Source: Megalonaias nervosa
Taxonomy: Eukaryota > Mollusca > Bivalvia > Unionida > Unionidae
Reading direction: 5' to 3'
Assembly (NCBI GenBank): GCA_016617855.1
Contig: JAECUM010003318.1
Span: 1 to 64,000, forward strand
Length of the DNA: 64,000 nucleotides
Shown here: positions 47,784 through 58,786 of the stretch, in pieces
How positions within the stretch are numbered: position 1 is the stretch's first letter
How the letters are laid out: each line of letters starts with the position of its first letter
Translations under genes and position numbers: made by a program
The notes under the pieces: model-generated
What the model saw: only the letters and a program-made list of their open reading frames with translations
Databases searched by the model: none
What the model was told of the DNA's origin: nothing

Positions 47784-48121
47784 TGTGTGTGTGTGTGTGT
47801 GTGTGATTTGAATTTGAATTTGTAACATAGCTTTAACAATTTTTCAGTCATATCTGTACAATGTCTGCAGTGTGGCAGTTTATAGTGATGTCTAGCACTG
47901 GGGCATCATGCTGCAGACATGTAGCATGATGTCCCCACCCAGTCACGTTGTCCTGACACCAGGCCAACCAGTCCTAACTCTGACCTCTTAATGTTGAGTG
48001 CCAAGCGAGGCAGCTGTTTGTACCATTGTTATAAGTCTTTGATATGCCTTGGCCATGGTTCGAACCCTCCACCTCCCGCATCCGGGGCTAATGCTCTAAC
48101 CAATAGGCCACTGGAGTGGTG
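47784..48121 (-). mobile_element. SINE family B copy
   Basis: Minus strand. The (TG)n at 47784-47804 is the CA tail. The body contains CATGTAGCATGATGTCCCC (47908) and CCAGGCCAACCAGTCCTAAC, and the tRNA-like head lies at 48056-48121 (GGTTCGAACCC, and ATTGGTTAGAGCATTAGCCC in element orientation). It lies immediately after the DIRS-like element. No clear target-site duplication. Confidence 0.88.
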
Positions 48122-48799
48122 ATTAAAGGAAGAAACATAATTTCTGCAGAAAGCAATCATATAACATACTCTTGTTGAAACAGTAGTAAATTCAGTATTT
48201 TTTTAAAGTATCCAAACTCCTTCTTTTATTGCATAATTTTGACAGGGACTTAGGATTAACCCACCCCAGTATTGCTTCCTGGTGCAAAGAAGAGTGAAAT
48301 TTCAAGTCATTGTTGATTTAAGGTAGAGGAGAGAGATTCCCATTCCCAACTGTACAAGATTGTAACTGCCTGCTTTCATGATATAGTTTACTGACTTCCA
48401 CCCTTTTTAGTAATCCTGTGATACAATAAGAAAATTGCAAAGAAGTGCTTTCAGGCAGTTCATGAGTTTATCATTATATAATCCCTGACAATCAGCCTAT
48501 CAGATAGTGGATATGTAAAGTAGGTCATCCAATTAGTCCTAAACATCATAGATTCCTGTTCTGTACTGACATTTTTTCTGTCATGATGTAAGTGATGAAA
48601 ATTTGTTACAGTTAAACTTTTACAACTAAGAAGACTGCAGGTCCACATTTCGGGTTCAAGGTTTTTGCTGTTTGAAAATTTTGAAGTTTTGCAGAAAAGT
48701 GAGTACTCAGTGCTGGGACTGAATGAGTTTTTTGAGTGATCAGTCTCTTGTGTTCTCATTCTTTTTCTATCATACATTCTTGTTCCAAATTGAGAGTGG
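48122..48799. other. No gene seen
   Basis: AT-rich sequence with no supported feature. Confidence 0.4.
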
Positions 48800-49256
48800 A
48801 TGGTTTGGTTTTTAGTGTTTTTCAGAACAGCAACACATTGAAGGTTATGTTGTTCCAAGTAGTGAAGTACATGTAGTGCCGGGGGCCCCGAGTGGCTGAG
48901 TGGTCTAAAGCACACTCCATTACGGATCACTGCCATCTCACCTATGTCGTCGTGGGTTTGAGTCTCGGATTCGGCCAATGTGGGTATGTGTGAGAAAGCT
49001 TGCCAGTAGCTTCTTGAGGGTCAGTGGTTCTGTCCGGGGTTTTCCCAGGTTCTTCCTCCACCATTAATACTGGCCGCCATGTATAGCCTATCATGTGCTG
49101 AAAAATGGTGTTAAACCCAACAACAACAACAACAACATGTAGTGCCTTGCCAAAAGACACACCACTGTACTTAATATGGGCTGGTCCACTGGTCTGGGAA
49201 CCTGTACCCTTGATGTCCAATGCCTTAACCACTGAGCCACTGTGGCTTCTTGAACT
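48800..49256 (-). mobile_element. SINE family C copy split by a SINE A insertion
   Basis: The minus-strand head is at the right: AGCCACAGTGGCTCAGTGGT, then GGGTACAGGTTCCCAGACC, and GTCTTTTGGCAAGGCAC up to 49146. The rest of the element resumes at 48868 and runs left (TACTTCACTACTTGGAACAA, then TGTTGCTGTTCTG and AACCAAACC near 48808). The two parts are separated by the SINE A at 48881-49134. Confidence 0.82.
48869..49146 (+). mobile_element. SINE family A copy nested in SINE C
   Basis: The element is 48881-49134, from GGGGGCCCCGAGTGGCTGAG to ACCCAACAACAACAACAAC. A perfect 12-bp duplication ACATGTAGTGCC lies at 48869-48880 and 49135-49146. The target is the interior of a minus-strand SINE C, so family A was active after this family C copy inserted. 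Confidence 0.96.
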
Positions 49257-49324
49257 GAGTGGAATAGGTGGATGGCAATTTCCATTCCAAATTTTGGCAG
49301 TTGGCTAAATCTTTTGCATATAAG

Positions 49325-49455
49325 AGCTGTGGTGGCTGAATGGTTAGGATGCCAAAAGGGTGCAGGTTAGGGCATGTCTTTAGGTGAGCACTTGACCCAC
49401 TTGCCTTGCACTAAATAACCCACCTGTTTGTCTGCCATAAAACACCAAAACCTAT
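49325..49455 (+). mobile_element. SINE family C copy, short
   Basis: Head AGCTGTGGTGGCTGAATGGT, then GTGCAGGTTAGGGCATGTC and the tail CTGCCATAAAACACCAAAACC. It is shorter than the other copies, with part of the body missing. Confidence 0.7.
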
Positions 49456-50859
49456 TGTATAATTGGTATTTAAAGTAGACTGAATCTTTTGCAGTTGTAT
49501 AAAGGTTAATATACTCAGATTTCATTCTTCATTACTACCTGTAGGTTGGTTAAAAAGATTAAAATAAAAGCCTGAAAATTGATACATTTCAGAAGTGCTG
49601 CCTCTTTTATCATTCCTAATGTCCAGTTTGCATGTGAGGCACAATTTCAGGATTGATTGTCACACTGTAACTATTCCCTATTTAATTACAGAGAAAACTG
49701 AGATGATATATACTAGACTGCATCTTATTATAGCAAAAACTGGGTCAGTTCTAAATTTAGAGAACATATCTAGGCCAGTGGGTCAAGGAAGATTGCACAT
49801 CAGTGGAATCTAATACAGCTCTCAGCTGGAGAATTACTTTGGACAGACTGATTTTCTGACTATATTGTTTCTATCTTTACCAGACTGGTTCAGCTACATT
49901 TTATTCACCGATTTTCAGTAGAGAGTTGGCCATTTTCAAAGACTTATTATCTAGTTGTGCTGTCAGAATCACAAGTTTCACTGAAATATAATTCTCCCAT
50001 GTGATGTTTTGTTGATGAGGCTGCAGGTTTAAGAGGTATGTTTTGGTGTTTTCCTAATATTATTTTTTCTAGTCATCCTTTGCTTGACAATTAATCATCA
50101 TTTGAACAGTAATTTTGAAAGTTTTAATATATGTGAACAATTTTGTCTGACCTTTCTTTGGAAATAGGAGCATGATTATAAACAAATAAATACCCAACAT
50201 ACCTTTAGGCTTCAGAGACTGGCAATTTAATTTGGGGCAGGGGGCTGGGATTTTCTTTTGAACCTCAAATAAAATTGTTCATTTTATCTCAAGAAAATTT
50301 ATACTGATATAATGGATATAATAGGTTCTTTTTTCCCCCACTAAATCAAAGCAAGAGGTAGTTTGTTTTTTTTCAAGCTATTTGAGGGCCACAAATTTTG
50401 GCTCCTCCTTTCTAAAATTTCAGTGGTTGGTCACTAAGCGATTTGTATTTTATTACACTATTGTATATAAAACATGAATTTCACTTGACAAAACATATTT
50501 AAATGGATTCATTTATTAAAGTGTTGTCATCAGTAGACATTAGTGACATTTTCATCGGTTGAAATTTCATGAAATATTGTTACAGTGAACTAAGAATGTT
50601 GTTTTGAAAGAGAATTAACAACATATATGAATTCTTACTGAAAGTTGAGAATTTCATTTTCATGATTCAAATTTCTGGGTCCTGACCACTGCTTTCGATG
50701 ATAAATTGATCGAAGAAGGTTTCATTTACCAATTTTGATTGCAGTTTTCTTAATCATCAGTGAATAGGGACCAATTCTTTTTTTTGGGTATTTTCTTTTT
50801 TTTTAAAAGATGGGATCCATGCTTGACTCAGCATTATAAGCAAGTTCACAATTTATCCA
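49456..50859. other. No gene seen
   Basis: AT-rich sequence with poly-T patches near 50340 and 50780. The ORF at 49595-49813 has no recognisable motif. Confidence 0.45.
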
Positions 50860-51640
50860 TATGTAAGCTATCGAGGGAGTGGTGTATCGAGATCGCCATC
50901 CGTGTCTACTATACATCTAACTGTCAATCTGTCAACAGTTTGGTTTCCGCAAGATAAATTTACACAGGAGTACTGGATTTTAAAAAATTTGATATGCAGT
51001 AATTTATTGACGAGACCTTAAAGAAGTTATAATTTCTTCCATTTGTATAATTATTTGGTGGAGGTATGGACCCCTCACCTTGTAACTTTCATAGCCTCAC
51101 CTTAACATTAGAATGGATTGTTGGATTTCAACTAGATTTCACTTGCAGTTTTATTTTACGAGACCTTGAATGACTTGTATGAGTTATGCCGTCTGATTGC
51201 CTGTCCTCATCCTGGTTTCTACAAAATAACCTTGATGTAACCATGAATGAGCTTGATTTCCAGTCTTGAATGCTGTCATTTACAGGGGTTATATTTCCTG
51301 ATAGCCTGTCCTTCTTTGATTTCTACAGCATTGACTTTTAAAGAATGGTTGGATTTCAACAACAAAAAATCTTGACATGGTTTTATATTGACACAGAGTC
51401 CGACAACATAATTTTCATGTGTTATACGCCCTGATTGTCTATCCACTGCTTTTTTCCTGCAGCGCAAGTTTACGAAGTTTTCTTGGATTTTTTTGGCATG
51501 CAACTTCATATTTATAGGAACTTGAATGAATTCGAATTTAAATATTCCATGATTTCATTTACAGGAATTATGCCCCCTGGTTGACAAAGGTCTCATAAAT
51601 ATAAAGCTGCATGGCAAAATTTAGTTGAAATCTAGTCATT
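50860..51640. repeat. Degenerate ~150-bp tandem repeat
   Basis: Four to five diverged copies with recurring landmarks: TTGATTGCCTGTCC-like (51196, 51299, 51430), TGGATTTCAAC (51122, 51350), ATTTACAGG(G/A)(G/A)TTAT (51280, 51556) and TTTACGAGACCTTGAA / TTGACGAGACCTTAAA (51153, 51008). Old and non-coding. Confidence 0.6.
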
Positions 51641-52499
51641 TTTGTTGAGGCAGAATGGTACATTTCTATTGCATTGACAGAGTACAGGTGCATGGTGAAA
51701 TTTTCATGGACTTGTCACTTCACATTTGACACAAGGAGCTGCAGCTGCACTCAGTTCAAAATGATGGCTTGTTTAGGTAGCTATATGTAGCACTTTGTGA
51801 CCAGAAAGATATTCCATAATGTGGAATAATGATGAAATACATAATCTAGTAGCACTTGCTGATCCCCAAATACATCTGAATTAACTAAATATAGGTCTTC
51901 CTGAGTTGTGCTTGGAACAATCAGACATGGTTACAATCTTTTTTTTATTGTGACAATTTTAGTTAATCACTTTTGTTTCTTTTCTTTTTTTGTTGTTTTT
52001 TTTTTTTTTATGCAAGGTGCAAACAAGCAGGGCTGGTTTATTTGCATTGCATAGTGGAGGCTGTTGTGATAAGCCTTTTCAAAGAAACTTAAAAAGTGAA
52101 GACTGTTTATTCTCTGACACAGCTGCGTACCACTTTCACATTTTTCCAGGAAATGCACATCCGTACTAAACACCCTAGCAAGCATATTGTCTGTAAGAAA
52201 GTCCATGCATATGGACAAAGTTAGCCTAAATGGTGCATTTCCCCTTAGGTAGTAATTTGCACATAAAACCCCCACCCAACCATATGGATTTGAATTTTCA
52301 TAATGAGGGAAGAAATTTGTGGCAGACAATGCAGCATGGATGAATCAGAATGGTTTTCTAATGTAAAATGAGAGCAGTACACTGGCAGTTTCTTACAGTA
52401 TGATAATACCACAGGTCTAATAAATTTCTCAGGAAGTAGGGGTTGGCTTTTAATTTTTATTAGACAAAGCTATCCTTGGTAAATAATTGTCCAAATGTT
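51641..52499. other. No gene seen
   Basis: AT-rich sequence with a T-rich patch at 51975-52010. The minus-strand ORF at 51967-52329 ends in a lysine run encoded by that patch and is unconvincing. Confidence 0.45.
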
Positions 52500-54640
52500 G
52501 TAAAAATGGGGGATGGACTTGTAAAGCATGGACTTATCACAGAGCATGGAAATATCATGAAGCATGGGCTTATCATGAAGCATGGACTTGTCATGAAGCA
52601 TGGGCTTATTACAAAGCATGGATTTATCATCAAGCATGGACTTGTCATGAAGCATAGGATTATTATAAAGCATGGGCTTATAACAAAGCATGGATTTATC
52701 ATCAAGTATGGACTTGTCATCATCAAGCATGGGCTTATCACAAAGTATAGATTTATCATCAAGCATGGGATTATCATCAAGCATGGATTTATCATCAAGC
52801 ATGGATTTATCATCAAGCATGGGCTTATCATCAAGCATCAGCATATCGTGAAGCATGGACTTGTAATCAAACATTATGGCTTATCATAAAGCAGGGGTTA
52901 TCATGAACTGTGGGCATATATAATATGGACTTATCATGAAGGATAGACTCTTCATCAAACAAGTGCATATCATCAAGCACGTTATCATCAAGCAGGGTCT
53001 TATCATCAAGCACCGTCATATCATCGAGCATGGACTTATCATCAAGCATGGTCTTTAATCATTGAGCATGGATTTATCATCAAGCACGGTCTTATCATCA
53101 AGCACATTATCATCATGGTCTTGTCATCGAACATGGACTTATCATCAAGCACAGTTTTATTATCAAGCACGGTCATATCATCGAGCATGGACTTACCATC
53201 AAGCACAATCTTATCTTCGAGCATGGGCCTATCATCAAGCATTGTCTTATTATTGAGCATGGACTTATCATCAAGCGTGGTCTTATCATCGAGCATGGAC
53301 TTATCATCAAGCATGGGCTGATCATTGAGCATGGACTTATCATCAAGCACGGTCTTATCATCGAGCATAGACTTATCATCAAGCATCAGCATATGGTGAA
53401 GCATGGACTTATCATCAAGCATCCATATATCTTCAAGCATGGTATTATCATTAAGCACGGTCTTATCATCAAGCATGGTATTATCATCAAGCATGGTATT
53501 ATCATCAAGCATAGGCTTATCATCGAGCATGGACTTGTCATCAAGCACGGTCTTATCATGAAGCTTGAACTGATCGTCGAGCATGGGCTTATCATGAAGC
53601 ATGAGCTGATCATCCAGCATGGGCTTATCATCAAGCACAATCTTATCATCAAACACGGTATTATCATCGAGCATGGACTTATCATTAAGCATGAACTTAT
53701 CATCAAGCTTGGTCTTATCATCAAGCATGAACTAATCATCAAGCATGGGCTTATCATTGAGCATGGACTTGCCATTAAGCATGATCTTATGAAGCATGAA
53801 CTGATCATCAAACATGGGCTTATCAAGCATGGACTTGTCATCGAGCACAGTCTTATCATGAAGCATGAACTGATTATCGAGCATGGGCTTACCTTCGAGC
53901 ATGGACTTATCATCAAGCACGGTCTTATCATCAAGCACGGTCATATCATCGAGCATGGGCTTATTATCGAGCATGGACTTGTCATCAAGCATGGTCTTAT
54001 CATCAAGCATGAACTGATCATCAAGCATGGGCTTATCATGAAGCATGAACTGATCTTCAACCACAGTATTATCATCAAGCATGGACTTATCATCAAGCAC
54101 GGTCTTATCATGAACCATGAACTGATCATCAAGCATGGGCTTATCATGAAGCATGAACTGATCTTCAACCACAGTATTATCATCAAACATGGACTTATCA
54201 TCAAGCACAGTCTTATCATGAAGCATGAACTGATCATCAAGCATGGGCTTATCATGAAGCATGAACTGATCTTCAATCACAGTATTATCATCAAACATGG
54301 ACTTATCATCAAGCACGGTCTTATCATGAAGCATGAACTGATCATTGAGCATGGAGTTATCATGAAGCATGAACTTAACATGAAGCATAGGTTTGTCATG
54401 AAGTATAGGTTTATCATCAAGAATTGGCTTGTCATAAAGCATGGACTTATCATCAAGCATCAGTGTAACATGAAGAACGGACTTGTCATGAAGCATCGGC
54501 TTATCATCAGGCATGATGTTATTATAAAACGTGGGCTTATAATCAAGCATGGGCTTATCATAGAGCAAAAATTACATGTGAAGCATGGATTTATCATGCA
54601 GCTATAATCATCCAGTATGGGTTTATCAAAAAGTACCGGT
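52500..54640. repeat. 18-bp satellite, about 118 copies, open in several frames
   Basis: Unit CTTATCATCAAGCATGGA with common variants (AAGCACGGTCTTATCATC; GAGCATGGACTT; ATGAAGCATGAACTGATC). Since 18 is six codons, long ORFs appear on both strands: plus-strand 404 codons of the pattern IIKHGL, and minus-strand patterns MLDDKS and MISPCL of up to 278 codons. A higher-order repeat of 108 bases (six units) occurs three times at about 54000-54340, marked by GATCTTCAACCACAGTATT (GATCTTCAATCACAGTATT in the third copy) near 54052, 54160 and 54268. No initiation context, splice sites or signal sequence was seen, so I treat it as a satellite. Confidence 0.96.
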
Positions 54641-55081
54641 TGATGTCAGATAAATGTATGTTCCTTGGGTGCTCATTCACCTTAGTCAATCAGGTTTGCT
54701 ACTTTACCTGCCAAAATTCTTTATCATTCCCATCGAAGCCAGAAAATTATATCTAGTCTACCTTTATCATAGTGCCAAGTGACCCTTTTTCCTGTATTTG
54801 CCCAATATTTTGGGCCTGAATATGGGTGCATGTATTTCTTGTTAAAAATCCATTTTTCTAAGTAAAAAAATTAAAAAGTCCCAGCAGTTTTCTGTTCAGA
54901 ATGGGCACCCAGTTCCATTCTGAGAGTAAATGTATCGCATGTATATAGCGATATAGAATTCTAAAATATGATTGGTTCATTCAAAATTGAGGCTACCATG
55001 CCAGTCTTTAACCACCATATTGGATTGTGCAAAGCAGTTACCACTGTCACTGTATCTCATCTTCATAACATTCAACTTCTA
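54641..55081. other. No gene seen; possible 5' region of the hAT-like remnant
   Basis: AT-rich sequence leading into the transposase remnant. No terminal inverted repeat was identified. Confidence 0.4.
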
Positions 55082-55480
55082 GTCATGTCGAAAAGGAAAA
55101 CAGAAGATTTATAATTTTCTCCAGAAAGGAGAACAGGAAAGACAATTATGCCATCATGTTAAGATTTGTGAAACCATCAAGTAAAGAAGAAAACTTAGCA
55201 TTTTGCAAATTGTGTAATTGTGATTTCGGTATTGGGCATGGAGACACTCATGACATAAAACAGCATGAAAAGGCTAATAAACATCATTTTGCTGCTTCAT
55301 CATCAACAAAACAGCCTGCACTTGATGTAATTTGAACAGAAGGTCATTTTACTAAATTTCTTTTAGAAATGAACCGTCCTCTTTCAGTTGCTAGTGTTTC
55401 AGGCAATTTATTTTGCACACATTTTCCAGACAGTAAAATAGCAAAGGATTAATTGTGTGCTAGAACAAAAATAGTTCAGT
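55082..55480 (+). pseudogene. hAT-like transposase N-terminal remnant with BED-like zinc finger
   Basis: An ATG at 55086 starts MSKRKTEDL then a stop. Protein-like sequence continues in other frames. It includes FVKPSSKEENLAFCKLCNCD and FGIGHGDTHDIKQHEKANKH, with a C-x2-C ... H-x4-H arrangement like the zinc finger at the N-terminus of hAT-type transposases and their domesticated relatives. Further on come FTKFLLEMNRPLSVASVSG and FPDSKIAKD followed by CARTK, close to the conserved block after that finger in the same family. Stops and frameshifts break it, and the catalytic RNase H-like part is missing. Confidence 0.65.
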
Positions 55481-55587
55481 AAAAAAATTTGCACAGAATT
55501 TGGATCATCTATGAAAGTACATTTCAGTTGATAATGTTTGAAAGAACAAGGGTGTGGAAATGCTCCTATGTCTGAGTGTGAGTGTGT

Positions 55588-55633
55588 TTGCACTCTTGCA
55601 CCTTCTGGGCACCCGAATGGTGCAAGAGTGCAA
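55588..55633. repeat. Short perfect hairpin, 15-bp arms
   Basis: TTGCACTCTTGCACC at 55588-55602 and its reverse complement GGTGCAAGAGTGCAA at 55619-55633, with a 16-base loop. Confidence 0.9.
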
Positions 55634-56199
55634 CAGTCATGCATCTTTGACATTAAATAATTAAGTAACTTATTACCCTACTTTACTGATGGTTGTAGAT
55701 GTTGTAAATAAATTGTTGCATATGTATTAAAATTTCTAAAATCAGTTTTTGTTCTTGAAAAAAAGTATGTTTGTCATAAGCAGTCAGTATTTCTATATTC
55801 TGGGGTTGGCAGCAATGCTTTATTAATAACTATTCTGGAAAATGTCATTTTATGACACCTTTTTTCAAATGGACCACAACTTGCTAAAATCTTCTCTGGT
55901 TTGTCACTGTTCTTGTCACTTGACTGCTATGACATCGCATTAACATTGCACTCTTGTAAGGCTCTAACCATTAGCCAAGTGGCTCCTAATTAAAACTCAA
56001 TTCATGCCCCATGCAGATTAGATTCTATCCCTCACATTCAACAATTTATTGCGAGACTAGCCAATTAATCAGTCTTAATGGGTACGTGTCATGCTGACTA
56101 CAAAAGAATGTACAGTTGTACTTTGAAATTTGTACTTCCAACAGGTTACTCTTTGTATGGAAATTAGTCTGAAAAATTTTGCACCATCACACTCACATA
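55634..56199. other. No gene seen
   Basis: AT-rich sequence. A short fragment resembling a SINE C head in reverse (CTCTAACCATTAGCCAAGTG) lies near 55962. Confidence 0.4.
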
Positions 56200-56300
56200 T
56201 CCACATTAGCTGACCTGAGACTCGTACTGACAGAGGTGAGATGTCAGTGATCTGTACAGGTGAATGCCTTAGATTACTCTGCCACTTGGAGACCCGTTTT
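56200..56300 (-). mobile_element. SINE family A fragment (head only)
   Basis: Minus-strand head: GGTCTCCAAGTGGCAGAGTA, GACATCTCACCTCTGTCAG and GAGTCTCAGGTCAGC match the first ~100 bases of the other family A copies. The rest of the element is missing. Confidence 0.7.
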
Positions 56301-57086
56301 GAAATGTGAAATGCATATTTAAATTTCTTTCATTTTGTATATAGCTCTGTAATTTTTGTTGCACATGTTTATTGGTGTCCATGGTGATAATACAGTTATA
56401 ATGCATTGATGGATGAATGTGACTGTTTTAGAAGTTGCATGTACAACTTAAAACTTCAAGATGATTTATGGGTCACTTTGTGCAGTTCACAGCAGTTGTT
56501 ACTAAATGATTTCATTGTGTTGTGCATTTATAAATCTGGGACTGCACTGATGGATATAGTGAAACTTTAAAATTTGAATGCAGCTTACGCAGCATAGAGT
56601 TTCTCAGAACTTAAGAGATGTGGAAGTTGTATGTATTTGGAATGTGTTTTTAGTTTCTCAGTTTAATATGCGTTGTTGAAAAGATGTTATTATAAATCAC
56701 AACCAAAACATTTATTCTTAGTGGTTATGTTTTATTGGTATGACAGCCAGCATAAAACAGATAAAGTGCCAGAGACCTTGACATATGGTACCATTACTTC
56801 TGCACCAAATAGTCAGCTGAGTACATACTGGATGCCAAACTGTTCCTTGTTATTTTCGTTATTTGTCATACCAGTTTTTAATTGTTTGGAAATGACAAGC
56901 ACTTTTCAACAAAGTTTAACCAGTTCTAGATTTATTGCATTCCATGTCATATTTCAAGTTTATAAATGTGTTATACAGTACATTTAGATTGTATTGAAAA
57001 GGTCAGATATGAAAACAGATGAATGATTTAAATATTATAAATGATTTTTAATTTCATCCAGACATACTTTTCAAATTAAAACTTCA
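56301..57086. other. No gene seen
   Basis: AT-rich sequence. The plus-strand ORF at 56673-56987 (104 codons) has no recognisable domain, splice sites or composition to support it. Confidence 0.4.
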
Positions 57087-57950
57087 GTGTTTTCTGTGAG
57101 ACAGACTGTTAGACACACTAGAGTTTGAAGAAAAGAGCAATGCAAACCAGGCCAGATATATTGGACTTTATTGTGTTCTTTCCTCTGTGAAGGGACTGTT
57201 ATTAGTTACACTAGAGTTTTGAAGAAACGTTTAGTGAAAATTAGGCCTAACTTATAAGCTATCAACGTGTTCTGTCCTCTGTGAGGGTGTGAGATGACTG
57301 TAACGATGTTAGTCACACTGAAGTTTTAAAGAATAGAGCATTGCAAACCAGGCCTGACCTATAGGACTTAAGTGTGTCCTGTCTTTTGTGAGGGGATTGT
57401 TCTTAGTCAGGCTGGAGTTTCGAAGGTCAGAGCAGTGCAAACCAGGCCTGACCTATAGGACTTCAGTATGTCCTCTCATTTGTGAGGGGTTTGTTCTTAG
57501 TCAGGCTGGAGTTTCAAAGGTCAGAGCAGTGCAAGCCAGGCCTGACCTATAGGACTTCAGTATGTCCTCTCGTTTGTGAGAGGTTTGTTCTTAGTCAGGC
57601 TGGAGTTTCGAAGGTCAGAGCAGTGCAAACCAGGCCTGACCTATAGGATTTCAGTATGTCCTCTCGTTTGTGAGGGGTTTGTTCTTAGTCAGGCTGGAGT
57701 TTTGAAGGACAGATCAGTGCAAACCAGGCCTGACCTATAGGACTTCAGTATGTCCTCTCGTTTGTGAGGGGATTGTTCTTAGTCAGGCTGGAGTTTCGAA
57801 GGTCAGAGCAGTGCAAACCAGGCCTGACCTATAGGACTTCAGTATGTCCTCTTCTCTGTGAGGAGACTGTTGTTAGTCATACTGGAATTTTTGCAGGGTA
57901 GTAGAATGCAAACCAGCCTGATCTATAGAGGTTTATTGTCCTCTTTGTCA
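57087..57950. repeat. 94-bp satellite, about 9 copies
   Basis: Unit with landmarks TGTCCTCTCGTTTGTGAGGG, TTCTTAGTCAGGCTGGAGTT, TCAGAGCAGTGCAAACCAGG and CCTGACCTATAGGACTTCAG. The central five copies (57370-57860) are nearly identical. Copies at both edges are clearly diverged, as expected for an array homogenised from the middle. Confidence 0.96.
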
Positions 57951-58254
57951 GACATTAACATTCCTCACTCATTTACCTTCTATTGTTGTGATTTTGTTCA
58001 ATGGTTTACATTTCTGCCTGTTTATTATTCTCTAACTGCTGTTTCATCCATGCTCATCAACAAGCCTTAATTCCTGCCCTTTTTCCAGTTCACGTTATAT
58101 TTGAAAGATGCTCATCCATCCATCCATCCATCCATCATCTATCTTTTTCTTGCAAGTGTTCTTGCTTGCCTTGTTCAATCCATCAAAATTAGGTGACAAC
58201 ACTCAACAGACATGTTGCATGATATAAGAATGTTAATGGTGCTTTTAAGTGAAT
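57951..58254. repeat. (ATCC)n microsatellite in otherwise featureless sequence
   Basis: (ATCC)n of about six units at 58112-58137. The two ORFs at 57858 and 58001 are not supported. Confidence 0.7.
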
Positions 58255-58326
58255 TTGACTGGCAATTCTTTCAATGGACTTTGTACGTTTTGACTGGAAA
58301 TTCTTTCAATGGACTTTGTACGTTTT
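58255..58326. repeat. 35-bp tandem duplication
   Basis: Two copies of TTGACTGGCAATTCTTTCAA plus TGGACTTTGTACGTT, differing at one base, just before the 72-bp array. Confidence 0.93.
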
Positions 58327-58350
58327 GTTTCAAATAGAGATAATAGAAAA

Positions 58351-58782
58351 GTCATTCTTACTATATATGGAAGAACCTTTAAAGACATCTCTAAAACTGC
58401 TGATTGTAATTTGATCAGAAAAGTCATTCTTACTATATATGGAAGAACCTTTAAAGACATCTCTAAAACTGCTGATTGTAATTTGATCAGAAAAGGCATT
58501 CTTACTATATATGGAAGAACCTTTAAAGACATCTCTAAAACTGCTGATTGTAATTTGATCAGAAAAGGCATTCTTACTATATATGGAAGAACCTTTAAAG
58601 ACATCTCTAAAACTGCTGATTGTAATTTGATCAGAAAAGTCATTCTTACTATATATGGAAGAACCTTTAAAGACATCTCTAAAACTGCTGATTGTAATTT
58701 GATCAGAAAAGTCATTCTTACTATATATGGAAGAACCTTTAAAGACATCTCTAAAACTGCTGATCGTAATTTGATCAGAAAA
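58351..58782. repeat. 72-bp tandem repeat, six near-identical copies
   Basis: Unit GTCATTCTTACTATATATGG, AAGAACCTTTAAAGACATCT, CTAAAACTGCTGATTGTAAT plus TTGATCAGAAAA. Copies begin at 58351, 58423, 58495, 58567, 58639 and 58711. Almost the only variation is GTC versus GGC at the unit start (order T,T,G,G,T,T) and one C in the last copy. Since 72 is 24 codons, it yields ORFs on both strands (plus-strand 163 codons repeating TIYGRTFKDISKTADCNLIR). The flanks show it grew from an older non-coding repeat. Confidence 0.97.
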
Positions 58783-58786
58783 GAAA

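Noticed and set aside
51967..52329. 120-codon minus-strand ORF ending in a lysine run
   Set aside because: The end is a T-rich low-complexity tract and the rest shows no domain or splice evidence.
53393..54607. 404-codon plus-strand ORF of hexapeptide repeats as a protein gene
   Set aside because: It lies wholly inside an 18-bp satellite. Other frames on both strands are similarly open, and there is no start context, splice signal or non-repetitive domain.
56673..56987. 104-codon plus-strand ORF
   Set aside because: No motif, no splice context, and composition like translated AT-rich DNA.
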